From an uncultured Veillonella sp. (lineage in GTDB: Bacteria > Bacillota > Negativicutes > Veillonellales > Veillonellaceae), in assembly GCF_934230905.1 (NCBI RefSeq), contig NZ_CAKQFJ010000005.1:33934-97933 (forward strand): a stretch of DNA of 64,000 nucleotides. Direction: 5' to 3'. The first letter of the stretch is position 1; every line of letters starts with the position of its first letter. Shown piece by piece: positions 50,674 to 59,954 of the stretch. The position numbers and the translations under genes were made by a program. The notes under the pieces were generated by a model that did not search any database, was not told where the DNA came from, and saw only the letters and a program-made list of their open reading frames with translations.

Positions 50674-50772
50674 TTATGGATGATGAGGCTCCAAAAAAAT
50701 CCACCGGCCGGGTCTGACTTCGCCCTATCGGGCTTCGCAGGGCCAAAGTCATTTTTTGAACCCTCATCATCC
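50674..50772 (-). repeat. Large hairpin repeat, copy C
   Basis: Arms ATGGATGATGAGG (50674-50686) and CCTCATCATCCAT (50760-50772) are complementary. On the minus strand the interior opens AAAAAATGACTTTGGCCCTGC and contains a GACTT/AAGTC pair, a variant of the family core. It sits about 40 bases upstream of the transporter start codon. Confidence 0.7.
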
Positions 50773-50950
50773 ATCATTCAAAACCTTTTCGCTCTTATAC
50801 CAATAGTAAGCATGCAAAACGAAAAACGCCATAACAAAATACACACTAGGGCAAAAAAAGTCATGTTTTTACCGGCACCACCACTCCCCTATGTATGTTA
50901 ACTAATAAAAGCACCGTAAGAAAATACGGTACTCACGATAAACAAAAAAA

Positions 50951-51043
50951 GGACGAACACCCTTCTCAAAACGACTTTGCCTGTTTCTCCTCTAGCTCGT
51001 TTTCGGCGTAGAAGCATTTAATGAAAAGTGGGATGGTTCGTCC
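50951..51043 (+). repeat. Large hairpin repeat, copy D
   Basis: GGACGAAC (50951-50958) pairs with GTTCGTCC (51036-51043). The interior starts AAAACGACTTTGCCTGTTTC and contains TCCTCTAGCTCGTTTTCGG. On the minus strand the final arm is followed by seven T, so this copy could end transcription coming from purB. Confidence 0.7.
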
Positions 51044-51107
51044 AGAAAACGACTTTACCTGTGTTTCCTCTGACTCGTTTCGGTAAATAACTTATAAGCG
51101 AAAAGGA
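51038..51107 (+). repeat. Large hairpin repeat, copy E (short arms)
   Basis: The interior AAAACGACTTTACCTGTG, then TTTCCTCTGACTCGTTTCGG, is about 80 percent like copy D by eye. Its arms are only CGTCC and GGACG, borrowed from the neighbouring copies D and F. Confidence 0.6.
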
Positions 51108-51184
51108 CGGATACCTTCCTCAAAACGACTTCGGGTCCCGCTTTAGCGCGATAGCGTGTCGGCTTTGAGGAAGGTATCCGTCCT
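51104..51184 (+). repeat. Large hairpin repeat, copy F
   Basis: Very long perfect arms (about 21 bases, starting AGGACGGATACCTTCC at 51104 and ending GGTATCCGTCCT at 51184) enclose AACGACTTCGGGTCCCGC, then TTTAGCGCG, then ATAGCGTGTCGG. The interior is nearly identical to copy A at 19540-19618. It starts 14 bases after the purB stop and is followed by TTTT on the minus strand, so it probably serves as the purB terminator. Confidence 0.75.
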
Positions 51185-51198
51185 ACCAAAGCTAAATG

Positions 51199-52494
51199 TT
51201 ATAGGCCGAAACGAGCCATTATTGTATCTACGTGTTTCAATAGTTTATATGGATCGAAACATGCATCAATTTCTTCATCAGTCATGTATTTTTTGATGTT
51301 TTCATCAGATTTTAGACCTGTAGCAAAGTCTTTACCTTCGAGCCAACGTTCCATTGCGTGTTTTTGTACCCAACGGTATGCTTCATCACGTACAGCCCCT
51401 TTGTCTACAAGGTGTGTCAAGATGGTTTGACTGAATACAAGGCCACCTGTAAGGTTAAGGTTTTTAAGCATGTTTTCAGGATATACCAACAATTTATCAA
51501 TTGTACGAATTGTTAAGTGAAGCATGTAATTCAATGCGATGGTTGCATCTGGCAAGATGACGCGTTCTACAGAACTATGAGAGATATCACGTTCATGCCA
51601 CAAAGCTTGATCTTCATACGCAGATTGTGCGTAACCGCGCAACAAACGAGCCATGCCGCAAATTCTTTCACACGTAATAGGATTCCGTTTATGAGGCATT
51701 GCAGAGGACCCTTTTTGTTTAGGGCTGAAATATTCTTCGGCTTCGCGTACTTCAGTACGTTGCAAGTGACGAATTTCTAATGCAATTTTATCCAATGTGC
51801 CACCTACAACAGCGATAGTAGACAATAATTCAGCATGACGGTCACGTTGTACAACTTGTGTAGCGATTTTAACAGGTTCAAGACCTAATTTTTCGCAAAC
51901 ATATTGTTCTACAAATGGATCAATATTGGAATATGTGCCAACAGCACCAGATAATTTACCGACTGCAACGCTTTTCCGAGCATGTTCCATGCGTTCAATA
52001 TCGCGTTCTACTTCTGCCATCCAAAGGCAAATTTTTAAACCAAATGTAGTAGGCTCGCCATGAATACCATGTGTACGACCAATCATTGGCGTATGTTTAA
52101 ATTCTGCCGCACGACGGCGCAATACTTCGTGTAATTTCTTCAAATCTTCGATTAGTATATCGCAAGATTGTTTCATCATATAACCAAGAGCAGTGTCTTT
52201 AACATCAGTAGATGTCAAGCCAAGATGGATATATTTAGCTGCTTCAGGGCCTACATATTCACCCACAGCAGTAACAAAGGAAATGATGTCATGATTTGTT
52301 TCACGTTCGATTTCGTGAATTCTTTCAACATCAAAATTACCCTTTTCCCGAATGATTTTAGCTGCTTCTTTCGGAATAACGCCAAGCTCAGCTTGTGCTT
52401 CAGATGCCAATGTTTCAACCAATAACATTGTGTCGAACTCATTGCGTTCGCTCCAAATATGGCCCATTTCTTCTCGTGTATAACGTGGTATCAT
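51199..52494 (-). CDS. purB: Adenylosuccinate lyase
   Basis: Splits adenylosuccinate to AMP and SAICAR to AICAR in purine synthesis. It is 431 residues long. The fumarase/aspartase signature is GSSAMPHKRNPITCERI near residue 260. HLGLTSTDVKDTALG near residue 90 and MIGRTHGIHGEPTTFG near residue 138 carry the catalytic His region. GGAGA precedes the ATG. It is monocistronic and followed on its downstream side by three tandem copies of the large hairpin family. Confidence 0.97.
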   Translation of the reverse strand: MIPRYTREEMGHIWSERNEFDTMLLVETLASEAQAELGVIPKEAAKIIREKGNFDVERIHEIERETNHDIISFVTAVGEYVGPEAAKYIHLGLTSTDVKDTALGYMMKQSCDILIEDLKKLHEVLRRRAAEFKHTPMIGRTHGIHGEPTTFGLKICLWMAEVERDIERMEHARKSVAVGKLSGAVGTYSNIDPFVEQYVCEKLGLEPVKIATQVVQRDRHAELLSTIAVVGGTLDKIALEIRHLQRTEVREAEEYFSPKQKGSSAMPHKRNPITCERICGMARLLRGYAQSAYEDQALWHERDISHSSVERVILPDATIALNYMLHLTIRTIDKLLVYPENMLKNLNLTGGLVFSQTILTHLVDKGAVRDEAYRWVQKHAMERWLEGKDFATGLKSDENIKKYMTDEEIDACFDPYKLLKHVDTIMARFGL

Positions 52495-52797
52495 GATGTC
52501 TCCTTTGCATGATAAAAGCTAGATTTTTTATATAATAATTGTACCATATGTAAAAGCTTGGTTCAATAAACCTCACGCAATATCCCGAATAATATATATA
52601 TTATTTTTTCTTAATGTTCGGTATTTTGTTGTAGTGACAACATATTATAATTCATTCATATATAGATATGTTATTTACATATAGATTGATTATAATTTTA
52701 CGACTATAATAGTAACATACCAATTAGATATACCACGAATTATCGATAATACAAACGTATCCTAAACGTAAGGTTTACAGTGTATAGGAGAGTCATA
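52495..52797. other. AT-rich intergenic region, no feature identified
   Basis: About 300 bases between the divergent purB and a small membrane-protein gene. It must contain both promoters. TATAAT-like strings are frequent, but I cannot pick a convincing -35/-10 pair, and no palindrome or hairpin stands out. Confidence 0.6.
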
Positions 52798-53202
52798 ATG
52801 GCAAAGAAACAACAAAAAGAACGTGTACAACAATCTAAAGAATCTCAGACAGCGGGCACATTGATGAAATTCTTTTTTCTCATTAGTTTTATCGTCCTCG
52901 CTCTATTAGTGTTTAACGATTTTTCTATCAACTGGATTTTAGCTGTATATGTAGTAGATATTCTAGTATCTCTCATCTATGTAGCTTTTAATAAAGACCG
53001 TCTCACCACATCAAACATAGTACATACGAATGTACGCCGCATTGTATCATTTTTAATTATGCTCATTACCATGTTTTTTTACGCCTTTGCATTATGGCGC
53101 GTTGATCAATATACAACACAAATGCAAGTGACCTTGTTCATCGGTGGTATCATTATTTACTATGCCGTATTCAACAGTACAAAAACGGTACTAAAAAAAT
53201 AA
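52798..53202 (+). CDS. Small membrane protein of unknown function
   Basis: 134 residues. A lysine- and glutamine-rich cytosolic start (MAKKQQKERVQQSKESQ) is followed by four hydrophobic segments (near residues 22-40, 44-60, 80-100 and 108-126). The loop FNKDRLTTSNIVHTNVRR lies between the second and third. No family is recognised. GGAGA lies before the ATG at 52798; the frame is open six codons further upstream. It is monocistronic. Confidence 0.7.
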   Translation: MAKKQQKERVQQSKESQTAGTLMKFFFLISFIVLALLVFNDFSINWILAVYVVDILVSLIYVAFNKDRLTTSNIVHTNVRRIVSFLIMLITMFFYAFALWRVDQYTTQMQVTLFIGGIIIYYAVFNSTKTVLKK

Positions 53203-53294
53203 CCTATACAGTACTAACAACACAACAATGATACGTGAAAAAATAGCGTTCTCAAAACAGAGTGCCCTAAAACAACTAGAATACTACACATAAC

Positions 53295-53343
53295 AAAAGA
53301 GGCGTATCTTACATACAACCTTGTATGTGAGATATGCCTCTTT
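53295..53343 (-). terminator. Terminator of the exbB-exbD-tonB operon
   Basis: An extended hairpin (AAAGAGGC/GCCTCTTT at the base, CATACAA/TTGTATG near the loop) ends in TTTTG on the minus strand and overlaps the tonB stop codon. Confidence 0.8.
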
Positions 53344-54154
53344 ATTGTCCTAGCACAACAGGAATGGCTAATGATACAACTTGTCCTCGTTTATTAACAA
53401 TACTACCACTCGTCTTAATAATACGTATTGCTTCGTCTCTTACATCAGGTGGAACCGAATCCTCTACGATACGAGGTGTATTCACACCAACGATAACATT
53501 GCCGCCCGCATCAAAGTTAACACGCACAACGGCTTCGCCATGTACTGATGACGCTTTTCCTTGCTCTCGCACTTGGCGCAAATATTCTGTAGGATTAATA
53601 TCCGATTCTTCAAGCCACGCCCGTTGGCCTGGCGTCAGCAAATTGAGTGCATCCGCAAAAAACGATAGGTCTTTGTCTGTATCATCGCGACCATTGCCTT
53701 GTGCATTGGGATCCGTCGATACGTCATTGCCGACTAATTTCTTTTGTTGTTCCTGTTTTTGATGTGTCACAACGCCCGTCTCACCGCCAGTGGCCTCAGA
53801 TTCTATGGCCTTTGGAACAGCCCATTCACGTTTCGTCGCCGGTGCTGGTTGTTCTGTATCTATAGTTTTCTGTGGTTCTACGGTGTTTACAGGCGGTTTA
53901 GTTTCTTGTTTCTGGGCTACCGACGCAGGTGCATCTGTAGGCGGTTTTGCCGCCTCTGGTGGCGGTGTCACTGTTGGATGCTCATCTACATCTTCACTTT
54001 CACCGGCATCAGACAGATCAAAACTAATTTCAGCAGCCTCTTGCCCAGCACCTGTACCACTCATGCCTCTTAATGAAAGACCCATCCCGGTGATCATAAG
54101 GATACTGATAAACAGGGATATCAAAAACGGTCGAAAATAATGAGATTCAAACAT
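53342..54154 (-). CDS. tonB: TonB-like energy transducer
   Basis: A 270-residue TonB-family protein linking the inner-membrane proton-driven motor to outer-membrane receptors. An N-terminal hydrophobic anchor lies near residues 8-25. A long Pro/Glu/Thr-rich periplasmic spacer follows (with PPPEAAKPPTDAPA). The C-terminal domain contains HGEAVVRVNFDAGGNV and a closing VSLAIPVVLGQ. The start at 54154 follows the exbD stop by four bases. No TonB-dependent receptor gene is in the window. Confidence 0.85.
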   Translation of the reverse strand: MFESHYFRPFLISLFISILMITGMGLSLRGMSGTGAGQEAAEISFDLSDAGESEDVDEHPTVTPPPEAAKPPTDAPASVAQKQETKPPVNTVEPQKTIDTEQPAPATKREWAVPKAIESEATGGETGVVTHQKQEQQKKLVGNDVSTDPNAQGNGRDDTDKDLSFFADALNLLTPGQRAWLEESDINPTEYLRQVREQGKASSVHGEAVVRVNFDAGGNVIVGVNTPRIVEDSVPPDVRDEAIRIIKTSGSIVNKRGQVVSLAIPVVLGQ

Positions 54155-54158
54155 AGAA

Positions 54159-54563
54159 TCACTTCCGATCCGTAGCGACACTAATATACTTAGCACCGTT
54201 TACTTTCAGCATATCGAGAAGAGCGATGACCTCGTTGTAATACACATCCTTAGATGCACGGATAACGAATGCTTGACGTGGCGTGGTCCGCACAATATCT
54301 TGTACCTCTTGAGACAAATTATCCGCCGAAACTTCTCGATTATCGATATAGAGTTTATGCGATGTGGTAAGAGTAATGATAATTGGTTCAATGGATTTAG
54401 CCGTTGAAGACGATGTGGATGGTAGATTTAACGGAATTTGTTGTTCCGTATTCATATATAGGGTACCGACCATAAAGAATACCAATAGGAAAAATACGAT
54501 ATCAATCATAGGGATGATCATGATGGTCGGTTCTTTTTTTACACCTAATGTACGACGTCTCAT
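54159..54563 (-). CDS. exbD: ExbD/TolR-like motor subunit
   Basis: A 134-residue protein. A single membrane helix near residues 15-38 contains the proton-path Asp in IIPMIDIVFFLLVFFMVGT. The periplasmic part ends AFVIRASKDVYYNEVIALLDML, typical of ExbD/TolR. Its start overlaps the exbB stop by four bases. With ExbB and TonB it forms the energy-coupling complex. The dedicated TonB downstream argues for Exb and not Tol function. Confidence 0.92.
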   Translation of the reverse strand: MRRRTLGVKKEPTIMIIPMIDIVFFLLVFFMVGTLYMNTEQQIPLNLPSTSSSTAKSIEPIIITLTTSHKLYIDNREVSADNLSQEVQDIVRTTPRQAFVIRASKDVYYNEVIALLDMLKVNGAKYISVATDRK

Positions 54564-55165
54564 AGGTCATGTTCCTCATTGTACGCATCGAGGATGCTAC
54601 CACATTCATGTTCCAAAATAACCACAAAGTCATTCACCTTTGCAGCACAGTAACTATGGAAACCAAGGGCAATAATGGCAACGGTAAGGCCTGTAGCGGT
54701 TGCTACCAATGCTTCAGATACACCACCTGTAATAATAGTAGGCGCTCCAATATCGCCACCTACAACGGCAAAGGCGCGAATCATACCAAGAACAGTACCA
54801 AGCAAACCAAGCAATGGAGCCATCGTAACAATCATACTAAGCCAACCAAGACCACGTTTCAAACGTTCATCTGTATAGCCTACCAAATCTTGTAGACGGT
54901 TTTCTAAACCATTATAATTTTTAGCATTTCGCAAAGCCTTTGCAAAGAGAGTACCTAAATTTTTCGTATCTCGTTCTAGCACGGTAGGTAGCATAACCCA
55001 CCCTGGATGATTGTTTAGAACAGCCGTAAATTGACGCATATCTTTACGAAATTTACGATATAGAAAAAAGCGTTCAATCCCAATCATTAGTGTAAGAACG
55101 AGAAAAATAACTAGTGGATACATAACAAAACCACCAGCTACAAATAAATGTGTAATACTACTCAT
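54560..55165 (-). CDS. exbB: ExbB/TolQ-like motor subunit
   Basis: A 201-residue membrane protein with three hydrophobic helices. The family region GLGWLSMIVTMAPLLGLLGTVLGMIRAF, with its conserved Thr and Gly residues, lies near residue 100, and SEALVATATGLTVAIIALGFHSYC follows. The start at 55165 has GGAGG five bases upstream; an ATG four codons earlier is less well placed. First gene of the exbB-exbD-tonB operon. Confidence 0.92.
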   Translation of the reverse strand: MSSITHLFVAGGFVMYPLVIFLVLTLMIGIERFFLYRKFRKDMRQFTAVLNNHPGWVMLPTVLERDTKNLGTLFAKALRNAKNYNGLENRLQDLVGYTDERLKRGLGWLSMIVTMAPLLGLLGTVLGMIRAFAVVGGDIGAPTIITGGVSEALVATATGLTVAIIALGFHSYCAAKVNDFVVILEHECGSILDAYNEEHDL

Positions 55166-55322
55166 ACTAACCTCCAAAAACCCACACCCATTTAGGTTCT
55201 TATTTTATAATTATACCACGTTTTTATACATCAAAACATATGTGGCTCACGATAGATGGGTAAAAATATACTAGTCGCTGTATAGGAATCAATAAAGGCC
55301 AAAACTATTATAAGAAAACACA

Positions 55323-55368
55323 CAAAAAGGGCTACATCAATAGATATGCTGCTTGATGTAGCCCTTAA
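55323..55368 (-). terminator. Terminator of the lipoprotein gene
   Basis: AGGGCTACATCAA and TTGATGTAGCCCT form a 13-pair stem followed by TTTTTG on the minus strand. Confidence 0.85.
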
Positions 55369-55481
55369 AGGTACATTCATTATGTATCTTTGTATGAAAT
55401 TTTTATATCTACAGTTGAGTACTCACTGTGAGGTATGGACTTTCACAAGTAATACACACATTATTCGTATATAGCTGGATA

Positions 55482-56372
55482 TTATTTATCAAGTTTGTCC
55501 ATATCCAAACGATTCATACTGCCAATGAAACGATTGTAAGATTCAATCATATCATTGTAATGATCAGCTGATTGGTCACCTAAGAATGTACGAATTCTAC
55601 CAATAGCTGAATTTAATGAAGACTTAGTACTGTTATATTCCGAACTAGTAATGCTATTGGATACATCCATGATTCCTTGTAACTCTTGGTTAGCTGCATT
55701 TACATCGATCTGTTTACCCTCTTCAAAGCCATCCAATAAAGCAGTTAAACGTAAATGAATTTCTTGAGCTGCCGCTGCATTTTTCTTGCCAGAATCTTTA
55801 AGTTCTTTTAAGTGCGCTTGTTGATTTTCCGTATTGTGTTTATGGATTACTTCATCTAATTGATTATACGCTGCATAGAACTGATCATATAATTGAACGT
55901 ATTTAGGTCCTAATTGTTGTTCTTTAGCATAATTATCTGCTTTATATGTATTAGTTTCGTAGTAAGTATCTAAGTCACTCGCTACTGGCACAATCTCTTT
56001 CAATGCAGCTAATACCTTATCAAGAGGTTCTTTCATATCATCATATGGCACACCAGCATCTTTAGCAGCTTGTAATTTCTCTTGTAAAGAATCAAAATGT
56101 GGGGCCATAAAGCTTGTTAAATGTTGACCTTCTCTTAGTTTTTGAATATCTGGACCGATAGCATAGCCAAAGCGCACTGTATGACTGTTAAAATCACCGA
56201 CAGCTTTAATGTAGTTGTTAAACACTGTAACGTCTTCTTGTGATGCCTTTTGAGTACCTTGTTGCACACCATTGGCAATCTTAGAAACACTACATCCTGT
56301 CAAAAATACTGGCGCTGTAAGGGTAGACGCACACAATACTGCCGTTATCAATCTCTTTACTAATGGTTTCAA
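55482..56372 (-). CDS. DUF3829-like lipoprotein (YiiG-like)
   Basis: About 296 residues. A signal peptide with lipobox LTGC (Cys near residue 27) marks it as a lipoprotein. The mature part is almost wholly helical and charged, with FNNYIKAVGDFNSHTVRFG near its start, which fits the DUF3829 family of unknown role. The most likely start is TTG at 56372, nine bases after GGAG. The frame also opens at GTG 56396, but that would place the ribosome site inside the coding region. It is monocistronic. Confidence 0.78.
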   Translation of the reverse strand: MKPLVKRLITAVLCASTLTAPVFLTGCSVSKIANGVQQGTQKASQEDVTVFNNYIKAVGDFNSHTVRFGYAIGPDIQKLREGQHLTSFMAPHFDSLQEKLQAAKDAGVPYDDMKEPLDKVLAALKEIVPVASDLDTYYETNTYKADNYAKEQQLGPKYVQLYDQFYAAYNQLDEVIHKHNTENQQAHLKELKDSGKKNAAAAQEIHLRLTALLDGFEEGKQIDVNAANQELQGIMDVSNSITSSEYNSTKSSLNSAIGRIRTFLGDQSADHYNDMIESYNRFIGSMNRLDMDKLDK

Positions 56373-56504
56373 AATAACTCTCTCCTTTTTAATCACACAC
56401 TAACGACCATCTATGATTAAATTATATATCATAGATGATTTTTATGAAAGCATTAAGTATTCACATTATGAACTTTATCTCATGAATATGCTTCCCTAAT
56501 CACA

Positions 56505-56574
56505 TAAAAAGGCATAGCATCTATGATAATCTATCGATTAAATGACCGATATCAAAATAGATACTATGCCTTTT
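56505..56574 (-). terminator. Terminator of the mutA-mutB-meaB operon
   Basis: AAAAGGCATAG and CTATGCCTTTT pair at the base of a long hairpin with a second ATCTAT/ATAGAT block, and the minus strand ends in TTTTTATG. Confidence 0.8.
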
Positions 56575-56622
56575 ATATAATCATTTATTGGTTTAATCAA
56601 AGAGGTATTATATTACTGTCAT

Positions 56623-57765
56623 TTATTTCAATGACTTATCGAAAACGCCAATTAATTCTTCAACGGCTTGTGATTCACTCATAGCACCATCTAAAACTGC
56701 TTCTTCAACTTCACCCATACGACCTTGAATAACGACATTATTAAAGAACAGGTTGTGCAAGTGTTCGTCAATCATATCACGTACCCAACGAAGGGATTGT
56801 TCTTGACGGCGTTTTAAGAATACGCCATTTTCTTTACCTTGTTCAGCAAATTCTTGGATCACATCCCATAGTTCGTCGAGACCATCCTTCGTAACAGCTG
56901 AACAGGTATAGGCTTGAGTTTTCCATTTTTCCGTAGCCGGACGAATGTAGTGCAACATTCGATCATAATCACTACGAGCAATGAGAGCTCGTTTGAGGTT
57001 ATCCCCATCGGCCTTGTTAACCACAATAGCATCCGCAAGCTCCATAACGCCTTTTTTGATGCCTTGCAATTCATCACCTGCACCAGTTAATACGATGAGC
57101 ATAAAGAAGTCTACCATAGAACGTACGGTAACTTCACTTTGTCCAACACCAACAGTTTCAACAAGGATAATATCGTACCCAGCAGCTTCGCAAAGTAGCA
57201 TGGTCTCTCTACTTTTACGCGCTACACCGCCTAGTGTACCACCAGCTGGCGATGGCCGAATATACGCTTCTGGATGTTTTGTCAACGTTTCCATCCGCGT
57301 TTTATCACCTAAAATACTGCCCTTTGTGACTTGGCTTGTAGGGTCTACAGCAAGTACGGCCACCTTGTAACCTGCTTCAATGAGCATATTCCCAAAGGCT
57401 TCAATAAATGTACTTTTACCGGCCCCAGGCACACCAGTAATACCGATGCGCAACGCCTTGCCTGTACGAGGTAATATAGCTTGCAATACTTGTTGAGCTA
57501 ATTTAAAGTGTTCCTTATTATTACTTTCTACTAATGTGATAGCCCGTGAAAGTATAACGCGGTCCCCCTGCTCGATGCCGCGTACATAATCAGCGACAGT
57601 TAACTTCTTGCGCCGCTGTACGGGACGTACCGACGGAGCCAGATGAGCGGAGCTAGATAAAAGACCATCGTGCATTTCTTTAACGCCTTTCATTACGCGG
57701 CACGCATAAGTATCATCTTTCTTAGCTTCTTCTGGCACCCAATCGGGACGGTAAGTATCAGTCAT
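56623..57765 (-). CDS. meaB: Methylmalonyl-CoA mutase-associated GTPase MeaB
   Basis: A 380-residue G3E-family P-loop GTPase chaperone that gates adenosylcobalamin loading and protects the mutase. The P-loop is GITGVPGAGKSTFIEAFG near residue 98, VLAVDPTS is switch-region sequence, ILVETVGVGQSE is the Walker B segment, and VVNKADGDN is the base-recognition NKxD. An N-terminal extension of about 50 residues precedes the usual start of the family. It overlaps the mutB end by eight bases, so it is co-translated with the mutase it serves. Confidence 0.95.
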   Translation of the reverse strand: MTDTYRPDWVPEEAKKDDTYACRVMKGVKEMHDGLLSSSAHLAPSVRPVQRRKKLTVADYVRGIEQGDRVILSRAITLVESNNKEHFKLAQQVLQAILPRTGKALRIGITGVPGAGKSTFIEAFGNMLIEAGYKVAVLAVDPTSQVTKGSILGDKTRMETLTKHPEAYIRPSPAGGTLGGVARKSRETMLLCEAAGYDIILVETVGVGQSEVTVRSMVDFFMLIVLTGAGDELQGIKKGVMELADAIVVNKADGDNLKRALIARSDYDRMLHYIRPATEKWKTQAYTCSAVTKDGLDELWDVIQEFAEQGKENGVFLKRRQEQSLRWVRDMIDEHLHNLFFNNVVIQGRMGEVEEAVLDGAMSESQAVEELIGVFDKSLK

Positions 57766-59950
57766 TAAACTCTTCGTCTTGAATGTGACTAATCAATGTT
57801 TCTAGTAATTTCTTAGCCGCTACAGGCAAGACTGTACCAGGGCCAAAGATAGCCACTGCGCCATGTTCGCGTAGGAATTCATAATCCTGAGCAGGGATTA
57901 CGCCACCGATGGCAACCAAAATATCTCCACGACCACGTTTCTTGAGTTCTTCTACAAGTTGAGGTAACAATGTTTTGTGACCTGCTGCAAGAGAACTGAA
58001 GCCAACGATATGAACGTCATTATCCACAGCATCTTGTGCTGTTTCCTCTGGAGTTTGGAACAAAGGTCCGATATCCACGTCAAAGCCCATATCCGCGAAG
58101 GATGTTGCAATTACTTTAGCGCCACGGTCATGACCATCTTGGCCCATCTTAGCAATCATGATACGAGGACGACGACCTTCAAGTTCTTCAAAGTCATCTG
58201 CCATTCGACGTACTTCTTTGATGACATCATCATCTTCAAATTCGCTAGAGTATACACCAGAAATAGAACGAATAACGGCTTTATGACGGCCACAAACTTT
58301 TTCAACCGCAAAGGAAATTTCGCCCAAAGATGCACGAGCACGAGCAGCTTCGAGGGCAAGAGCAAGCAAGTTGCCTTCACCGGATTCTGTTGCATTTGTA
58401 ATCGCTTCAAGACAGGATTGAACCTTATCTTCATCACGGTTAGCACGCAATTGTTCCAAACGACGAATTTGCGCTTCCCGTACAGCTGTATTATCTACGT
58501 CAAGGATATCCAATGGATCTTCTTTATCTAGACGATACTTATTAATACCGATGATAGCTTCACGGCCAGAATCAATACGAGCTTGACGACGAGCTGCCGC
58601 TTCTTCGATACGCATCTTAGGAAGGCCCGTATCAATTGCTTTCGCCATACCACCAAGGGATTCGATTTCTTGAATATGGCCCCAAGCACGACGAATCAAT
58701 TCATCAGTTAATGCTTCTACATAGTAGGAACCGCCCCATGGGTCGATAACCTTACAAACTTTAGTTTCGTCTTGGATGTAAAGCTGAGTATTACGAGCAA
58801 TACGAGCAGAGAAGTCTGTAGGCAATGCGATAGCTTCGTCCAGTGCATTAGTATGTAGAGATTGCGTATGACCTAATGCGGCACCCATCGCTTCCATACA
58901 TGTACGAGCCACGTTGTTGAATGGATCTTGTTCTGTTAAAGACCAACCAGATGTTTGGCTATGTGTACGAAGAGCCATGGATTTAGGATTTTCAGAACCG
59001 AAGCTCTTGATAATCTTAGCCCACAACATACGAGCGGCACGCATTTTAGCCACTTCCATGAAGTAGTTTTTACCGATAGCCCAGAAGAAGGACAAACGTG
59101 GTGCGAATTGGTCAACGTGAAGGCCTGCATTGACACCGGTACGGATGTATTCAAGACCATCGGCTAATGTGTAACCTAATTCGATATCCGCTGTAGCACC
59201 TGCTTCTTGCATATGGTACCCAGAAATGGAAATACTGTTGAATTTAGGCATGTACTGGGATGTATATGCAAAGATATCACCGATGATACGCATGGACGTA
59301 GCTGGAGGGTAAATATAGGTATTACGTACCATGAACTCTTTCAAGATATCATTTTGGATAGTACCAGCCATAACCTTTTTATCAACCCCTTGTTCTTCAC
59401 CAGCGAGGATGTAGAAGGCCATAACAGGCAATACGGCACCGTTCATTGTCATAGATACGGACATTTGGTCAAGAGGGATCCCGGAGAATAGAATTTCCAT
59501 ATCGAGGATGGAGTCTACTGCAACACCGGCCTTACCAACATCACCGACTACACGAGGATGGTCAGAGTCATAGCCACGGTGTGTAGCAAGGTCAAAGGCA
59601 ATCGACAAGCCTTTTTGACCAGCGGCCAAGTTACGACGGTAAAACGCATTGGATTCTTCAGCGGTGGAGAAACCAGCGTACTGACGAACTGTCCAAGGAC
59701 GGGTTACGTACATGGTAGAATAAGGTCCCCGTAGGAATGGAGGTATGCCAGCCATATACTCAAGGTGTGTCATTCCTTCATAATCCATCTCTGTATAGAG
59801 TGGTTTTAATTGGATTTGCTCCATTGTAGTATTATATAGCTCTTCAAAATTTTTCCCTGTTTCTTTTTTTAGTTCAGCAAGCCATGCATCACGAGATGTG
59901 GCAGTCTGAGATCCTAAGCCAAGAGAGGAGAAGTCTGGATTTTTAAACAT
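57758..59950 (-). CDS. mutB: Methylmalonyl-CoA mutase, large catalytic subunit
   Basis: Adenosylcobalamin-dependent interconversion of succinyl-CoA and methylmalonyl-CoA. The 730-residue length is normal. The TIM-barrel substrate domain has RPWTVRQYAGFSTAEESN near residue 83 and RTHSQTSGWSLTEQDPFNN near residue 342. The C-terminal cobalamin domain has the base-off motif in GQDGHDRGAKVIA near residue 608, and later GGVIPAQD. The start at 59950 is the ATG before FKNPDF. The mutA gene ends four bases upstream. It forms a heterodimer with MutA. Confidence 0.97.
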   Translation of the reverse strand: MFKNPDFSSLGLGSQTATSRDAWLAELKKETGKNFEELYNTTMEQIQLKPLYTEMDYEGMTHLEYMAGIPPFLRGPYSTMYVTRPWTVRQYAGFSTAEESNAFYRRNLAAGQKGLSIAFDLATHRGYDSDHPRVVGDVGKAGVAVDSILDMEILFSGIPLDQMSVSMTMNGAVLPVMAFYILAGEEQGVDKKVMAGTIQNDILKEFMVRNTYIYPPATSMRIIGDIFAYTSQYMPKFNSISISGYHMQEAGATADIELGYTLADGLEYIRTGVNAGLHVDQFAPRLSFFWAIGKNYFMEVAKMRAARMLWAKIIKSFGSENPKSMALRTHSQTSGWSLTEQDPFNNVARTCMEAMGAALGHTQSLHTNALDEAIALPTDFSARIARNTQLYIQDETKVCKVIDPWGGSYYVEALTDELIRRAWGHIQEIESLGGMAKAIDTGLPKMRIEEAAARRQARIDSGREAIIGINKYRLDKEDPLDILDVDNTAVREAQIRRLEQLRANRDEDKVQSCLEAITNATESGEGNLLALALEAARARASLGEISFAVEKVCGRHKAVIRSISGVYSSEFEDDDVIKEVRRMADDFEELEGRRPRIMIAKMGQDGHDRGAKVIATSFADMGFDVDIGPLFQTPEETAQDAVDNDVHIVGFSSLAAGHKTLLPQLVEELKKRGRGDILVAIGGVIPAQDYEFLREHGAVAIFGPGTVLPVAAKKLLETLISHIQDEEFND

Positions 59951-59954
59951 AAGC

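Noticed and set aside
57977..58531. 184-codon plus-strand open frame opposite mutB
   Set aside because: Shadow of the conserved cobalamin-binding part of mutB; the amino-acid composition is unlike a real protein.
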